Source of the DNA: Deltaproteobacteria bacterium
GTDB taxonomy: Bacteria > UBA10199 > 2-02-FULL-44-16 > JAAZCA01
DNA length: 38,201 bases
Direction of reading: 5' to 3'
Assembly: GCA_018645265.1 (NCBI GenBank)
Contig: JABGOS010000068.1
Span: 1-38,201, forward strand
A model generated the notes under the pieces. That model made no database searches. It had not been told where the DNA came from and saw nothing but the letters and a program-made list of their open reading frames with translations. Position numbers and translations under genes: made by a program. Shown piece after piece: positions 34,511 through 38,201 of the stretch. Position 1 is the first letter of the stretch; every line of letters starts with the position of its first letter.

Positions 34511-34513
34511 TGC

Positions 34514-34537
34514 ATGACGCTGGTACAGTGCGTATTG
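34514..34537. repeat. Short element shared with 30573-30603, copy 2
   Basis: ATGACGC runs directly into TGGTACAGTGCGTATTG, lacking the seven-base insert of copy 1. It lies four bases after the stop of the 1248-residue gene and 57 bases before the next start codon. Confidence 0.5.
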
Positions 34538-34593
34538 TTTCGGCAAGCATAAGCTGCAAGTGGTAACACGTAATTCAAACTGAATGCTATTTT

Positions 34594-36162
34594 ATGGGCG
34601 ATAGAATATTTCCAGATTTTCAACTGAAGGACCCTACCGAAGCTCTTACATTCTGGGAAGGCGTCGGTGTGTCCGGCGAGTTCAAGGTGGGCATTCCCAT
34701 AAAAACGCCTATCTCTGAAGGTAAAGGATTGGTACTGGGAGGCGCATTAAAACTTGAAATGCCAGACACGTTCAATGGAACGAACAATATATATCTCCAA
34801 TACCTCTCAGGCACGTCTGAAGGCAATTCAGCTGGAACTGACAACAAACAATGGTCTTTCCAGCTAGCTGCTGGGACAAAGAAAGGTTTTTTTTCCTACT
34901 TCGATAAGGATGGCAATTTTAGAATTAGACTTTCCCAGGAAAGCAGACCTCTTTGGGGTATAGGCGAAACTACGATAGGCAATCCAAACAACGCATATTC
35001 CAGCAGCAGCCATACTCTCTCTATAGGAACTGAAACCGGGGCCACGGCAGATTTCATGATAACGAGCCGCCTGAGAGCAAGTATCGGAGTTGGTGGCTAC
35101 TACGGAGTAGATTTTGCTGGCAGCGGCTCACCGTATAACCGACTCAAGCTAGCTATCATGTTGAACGCTGAGATCGCATGGTCTTCCGCTTCCCTGTCAT
35201 CAGATGGAAACGCCGACGTTTCAGTAAGCCCGCTTACGGATGTCTTTGAGTTTTTAAAACTCATACATGGCGGCGTATTCAGATACTCCTTAAATGCAAC
35301 TCTATCCGATCAGCAGGAGATACTCGGCAATTATGGAATTGAGGCCGGCGAGGGTGGCCCTGGACCATTTCGCAACTTACGTTATTTCAAATTTGCCTCC
35401 TCCCTACTTGGAGGAATTGGAGATTCTACTGGCACCTATCTTCGATCCAAAGCTTATTGGGGATACTTTGCAGGTCTGATGGCTAGAGGAGTAACCTTTT
35501 CCATTCTCGATGGTGATGCCGGAAGAACAGGCGCCATTGGAGATTTTCTGGGAGCAGCTCGCCTCGGTTCATATGCTATAGCGGGAATGGAGTCGGTTTC
35601 GAAGAGAAGAGCCCTATCCGATGATGATAAGATTCTTCGTGAAGGATGGGCGAACTTCGGCTCCTACTTACTCAATACAGTCGCAACCGGCATAGGACAG
35701 GGCACAGGCTACGAACCGCTTGCATCGGCTGGTGCCAGCGCGAACATGTCGATAGCCTTCCAACCCGGATTAGTATCAGACTTGACGAAGAGGATGGATA
35801 TCACAGCAGGAGCAACTGTGGTTAACCCACGCTTTGCACTGAACCTCCATAGGGATTGGAAGAAACTTCCGCTATTCACTTCCATGACAGTTTTTCTCGG
35901 AGGAAGTGACAAGGAGATTGAGATTCATTCCTCGATGGGTGCTCAATACAAGTGGACATATCTAAGGGTGTTGGCAGGTTTGGACAACGATCTATTCTTC
36001 GGCGATGACGCTGGTGCACATGTGGGTGCTATGGCTGGCCTAGATCTTATAATACCATTCGATGGAAAAGATAGCGGGGCTGGAATTTCTGCTGGTGTGC
36101 GATGTTTTGTGAACTTTCAGGGAGATTATGATTGTGCAGTGTTGGGTGGAGCAACCTTCTAG
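34594..36162 (+). CDS. Beta-rich protein of unknown function, possible outer-membrane barrel lacking a visible signal peptide
   Basis: I do not recognise this 522-residue protein. It is rich in Gly, Ser, Ala and aromatic residues with alternating hydrophobic strands (for example LRASIGVGGYYGVDF, LYLQYLSG-like and AGLDLIIPF near the end) and ends in AVLGGATF, a terminal Phe as in many outer-membrane barrels. Yet the N-terminus MGDRIFPDFQLKDP has no signal peptide, the frame is closed by a TAA 30 bases upstream, and no Shine-Dalgarno precedes the ATG. Either the start region has been remodelled or frameshifted, or the protein is not exported by Sec. It follows the 1248-residue lipoprotein gene by 83 bases and may share its transcript. 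It converges with nadD. Confidence 0.72.
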   Translation: MGDRIFPDFQLKDPTEALTFWEGVGVSGEFKVGIPIKTPISEGKGLVLGGALKLEMPDTFNGTNNIYLQYLSGTSEGNSAGTDNKQWSFQLAAGTKKGFFSYFDKDGNFRIRLSQESRPLWGIGETTIGNPNNAYSSSSHTLSIGTETGATADFMITSRLRASIGVGGYYGVDFAGSGSPYNRLKLAIMLNAEIAWSSASLSSDGNADVSVSPLTDVFEFLKLIHGGVFRYSLNATLSDQQEILGNYGIEAGEGGPGPFRNLRYFKFASSLLGGIGDSTGTYLRSKAYWGYFAGLMARGVTFSILDGDAGRTGAIGDFLGAARLGSYAIAGMESVSKRRALSDDDKILREGWANFGSYLLNTVATGIGQGTGYEPLASAGASANMSIAFQPGLVSDLTKRMDITAGATVVNPRFALNLHRDWKKLPLFTSMTVFLGGSDKEIEIHSSMGAQYKWTYLRVLAGLDNDLFFGDDAGAHVGAMAGLDLIIPFDGKDSGAGISAGVRCFVNFQGDYDCAVLGGATF

Positions 36163-36163
36163 T

Positions 36164-36730
36164 CTAATTGTCATCCTGATTTCTGTATAAACTTTTCGTA
36201 ATTATATATATAGCAACCTCACCCTCAACATGTTTATGGAATGATTCACCCTTCTCTATTTTTTTTCTAATTTCGGTAGAACTGATATCTGGTATGGTTG
36301 AAGCTTCACCTCTCGGCACCTCAATTATCTCTACGATCTCACGAATCTTATCGAATTGATACCAGTCCGGTGCCTCACGTCTTACATCGGTGCCAGTAAC
36401 CAGATAAAAACGACAATCTGGATTCTTCTTCCTGAGATGCTCTATTGTTCTAATTGTATGGCTGACACCACCCAACTCTTTCTCGGTATGCAGAACTTTT
36501 ATGGAGAGCATAAGTCTCCCCAACGCCAGTTTAAGCATTTTCAATCTATGTTCGAATTTCTCCAGCACCTTGCTGAATGGATGGTTGTAACAGGGGATGA
36601 CCCAAACCTCATCCACCAACCCCTTCGCTAAGAGCCACTTGCAAATAGCGGTATGGCCGATATGAGGCGGGTTAAAAGAACCCCCAAATATTGCTATTCT
36701 GCGTTTCTGTTTCTGCTCTCTAAAAACCAT
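36164..36730 (-). CDS. nadD: Nicotinate-nucleotide adenylyltransferase
   Basis: NadD joins nicotinate mononucleotide and ATP to give deamido-NAD. The 188-residue protein, slightly short for the family, carries the nucleotidyltransferase signature FGGSFNPPHIGH with His23 and His26, GTDVRREAPDW (the GTD...W motif) and ISSTEIR (149-155), the ATP-binding motif. About ten basic residues precede the first strand. The start at 36730 is the only reasonable ATG. It ends one base from the convergent beta-rich gene and is divergent from the NAD kinase gene, 50 bases away, so both may share a promoter region; I saw no clear boxes there. Confidence 0.95.
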   Translation of the reverse strand: MVFREQKQKRRIAIFGGSFNPPHIGHTAICKWLLAKGLVDEVWVIPCYNHPFSKVLEKFEHRLKMLKLALGRLMLSIKVLHTEKELGGVSHTIRTIEHLRKKNPDCRFYLVTGTDVRREAPDWYQFDKIREIVEIIEVPRGEASTIPDISSTEIRKKIEKGESFHKHVEGEVAIYIITKSLYRNQDDN

Positions 36731-36780
36731 GATCCCAGCCTTGCTAAGTTTATAATAACCTATTAATATACATAAGAATT

Positions 36781-37590
36781 ATGAAACTCAACCGCGTTCT
36801 TATAATATTTAAAAGTTTGAACGACGTCATCAAAACGAACCCTGATGATGCTGATGCCCCTTCTGACCATGAGGGGACCCTGACACAGATACAGGATGAC
36901 CTAGATGAACTAGGCATTCCGAGTCGCGTTATAGGCAGGGATAATATTAAGAGGGGGTTTAAGGGTGACCTTTTGATTACCCTGGGCGGTGATGGCACCT
37001 TCCTGGCGGCTTCCCATATAGCAGGGGATATCCCTCTTCTGGGCGTAAATTCCATGCCAGATCATTCCGTGGGTTTCTTTTGTGCTTCAAATGCATCGAA
37101 TTTCAAGGATGCGATATTGGATATATTGAAAGGGAGGCTGAAGTTAAGAAAATTGCCTCGCATGGAAATATCTATCGATGGTAAGGTCCTACCCTGTCTT
37201 GCACTAAACGATGTTCTATTCGGAAGATCCTCCCCTGCGGAGATGGCGAGATATGAGCTCAGAATTGGGAAACGCTGTGAACACCAGAAGAGCTCGGGCG
37301 TATGGATATCTACAGGTGCTGGATCAACCGGAGGCATCCACTCCTCTGGCGGCAAACCGATGAACATCGAATCCAAATACCTGCAGTATATGGTTAGGGA
37401 ACCTTATGCCCACCAAGCCAAGGTGTATAGCATACTTAATGGTCTGGTTAGGGGGGGTCAGAAGATCGAGATCATCCCAGAGAGAGATGCAGTCATCTAC
37501 GTCGATGGTCCGAACATAGTCTATACTGTGAGGGAAGGACAGAAACTCAGCACAAGAATCTCAGGTAAAACGTTAAAGGTATTCCTTTAA
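36781..37590 (+). CDS. nadK: NAD kinase, divergent type
   Basis: NAD kinase makes NADP from NAD. The 269-residue protein has the catalytic GGDGT (69-73) with Asp71, the NAD-binding LNDVLFG (Asn143, Asp144) and SGVWISTGAGSTGG (173-185) followed by SSGG. The last motif departs from the common TPTGSTAYxxSAGG of bacterial enzymes, with Gly-Ala replacing Pro-Thr and Gly-Gly replacing Ala-Tyr, so this belongs to a divergent branch. An N-terminal acidic stretch (NPDDADAPSDHEG) replaces the usual first helix loop. It is divergent from nadD, which makes the NAD precursor, so the two form a small NAD(P) locus. Confidence 0.9.
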   Translation: MKLNRVLIIFKSLNDVIKTNPDDADAPSDHEGTLTQIQDDLDELGIPSRVIGRDNIKRGFKGDLLITLGGDGTFLAASHIAGDIPLLGVNSMPDHSVGFFCASNASNFKDAILDILKGRLKLRKLPRMEISIDGKVLPCLALNDVLFGRSSPAEMARYELRIGKRCEHQKSSGVWISTGAGSTGGIHSSGGKPMNIESKYLQYMVREPYAHQAKVYSILNGLVRGGQKIEIIPERDAVIYVDGPNIVYTVREGQKLSTRISGKTLKVFL

Positions 37591-37607
37591 AAGGTTTTAT
37601 ACACTTT

Positions 37608-38201
37608 TTAGGAATTGATCGCTTTTTCGTCGTTATCGGATGTAGCCAGCTGTCTTGCAATTCTCTCTATAGGATCAATCGATGGCACTTCAGCGTTCGC
37701 TGATTTCGTGGCACCCAATTCCTTAAGTTTCCTCGCACCCGGCATCACCCTGTTCTCCCAAGAGCCCACAGCCTTGTTGAAGGAGTCTATAGCCTTGTCG
37801 AGACCAGATCCCACTCGAGAGAAATGATCTGAAAATGTCACAAAGCGCTCAAAAAGATCCTTACCGGCTTCTGAGATCCTCTGTGAATTCTCGGCAAGTT
37901 GCTCATGCTGCCAGCCCATAGCCACCACCCTTAGCAAGGCTATTAAAGTCGTAGGAGTGGATAGGATTACCTTACTCTTCATTCCGTCTTCGATGAGATC
38001 ACGATCCTGTTCAAGCGCTGCTGCGAAAAAAGATTCGCCTGGTAGGAATAGAACTACAAAGTCTGGCGCATTATCGAACTGTGACCAGTAGGATTTCTGC
38101 CCAAGTTTTCGCATATGCTCCCTGACAGCCTGAGCGTGCGCCGTCAATTGCATCACCCTGGAGTTTTCGTCAGGCGACTCCAGAGCTTCCATGTAAGCGT
38201 T
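37608..38201 (-). CDS. rmuC: DNA recombination protein RmuC, C-terminal part (runs off the right edge)
   Basis: RmuC-family proteins are predicted nuclease-related factors that limit recombination at inverted repeats. The visible 197 residues carry the conserved core: HMRKLGQKSYWSQF, PDFVVLFLPGESFF, ALEQDRDLIE and STPTTLIALLRVVAMGW, then a helical tail. An ATG at 38192 could be mistaken for the start, but the frame continues upstream with NAY-MEAL, matching the DAYLEAL segment of RmuC, so the gene extends past 38201. The N-terminal membrane anchor and coiled coil are outside the window. It ends 17 bases from the convergent NAD kinase gene. Confidence 0.94.
   Translation of the reverse strand, partial: NAYMEALESPDENSRVMQLTAHAQAVREHMRKLGQKSYWSQFDNAPDFVVLFLPGESFFAAALEQDRDLIEDGMKSKVILSTPTTLIALLRVVAMGWQHEQLAENSQRISEAGKDLFERFVTFSDHFSRVGSGLDKAIDSFNKAVGSWENRVMPGARKLKELGATKSANAEVPSIDPIERIARQLATSDNDEKAINS

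Noticed and set aside
38190-38192. ATG as start of rmuC
   Set aside because: RmuC homology continues upstream in frame to the window edge, so this is an internal Met codon.
1-38201. tRNA, rRNA, CRISPR arrays, integrase or phage genes
   Set aside because: None was seen on reading both strands; no cloverleaf-like element, regularly spaced repeats or recombinase motifs were found.

Overview
The window looks like chromosomal DNA from a Gram-negative, Deltaproteobacteria-like organism (Myxococcota, Bdellovibrionota or a related uncultured lineage). This is inference. The clues are three consecutive NtrC-type sigma-54 activators with a PAS histidine kinase, an Rsb-type partner-switching module, lipoproteins with lipoboxes, and very large secreted proteins with acidic linkers that I do not recognise. 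GC looks like the mid-40s percent by eye (not computed). I see no rRNA, tRNA, CRISPR array, phage gene or transposase.

Layout. 1-2765 (minus): a purine operon purB-purS-purQ-purL, with purL running off the left edge. 2986-3822 (plus): an acidic secreted protein. 3826-5319 (minus): deoC and purine nucleoside phosphorylase, a deoxynucleoside salvage pair. 5482-7166 (plus): an FHA protein overlapping a zinc-ribbon methyltransferase. 7157-7866 (minus): a GAF-type free methionine sulfoxide reductase and a small membrane protein. 7877-8051: three REP-like palindromes. 8077-8862 (plus): a HAD phosphatase. 8863-9969 (minus): an Ldh-family dehydrogenase. 10085-12647 (minus): an unknown lipoprotein preceded by a possible leader peptide, a DUF5684-like membrane protein and a small lipoprotein, with two clear intrinsic terminators. 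12672-16655 (minus): polA and folC. 16693-24270 (minus): the regulatory block, namely a histidine kinase, three sigma-54 activators, then STAS, RsbW-like and RsbU-like proteins.

24463-36162 is the most unusual part. It holds four large envelope or surface genes: a VWA lipoprotein with six regular ~87-residue repeats, a 1126-residue exported protein with three Cys-bearing modules, a 1248-residue lipoprotein with two HYDIN-like modules, and a 522-residue beta-rich protein without a visible signal peptide. The VWA gene is divergent from the kinase gene across a 192-bp region with a long inverted repeat. The leader of the 1248-residue gene has mutually exclusive hairpins. A short element is shared by the leaders of the two plus-strand genes at 30764 and 34594. 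All four genes lack a recognisable Shine-Dalgarno sequence, unlike most of the other genes here.

The right end has nadD (minus) divergent from an atypical NAD kinase (plus), then the 3' part of rmuC (minus). The housekeeping calls are firm. The roles of the surface proteins, and any link between them and the regulatory block, are inference.
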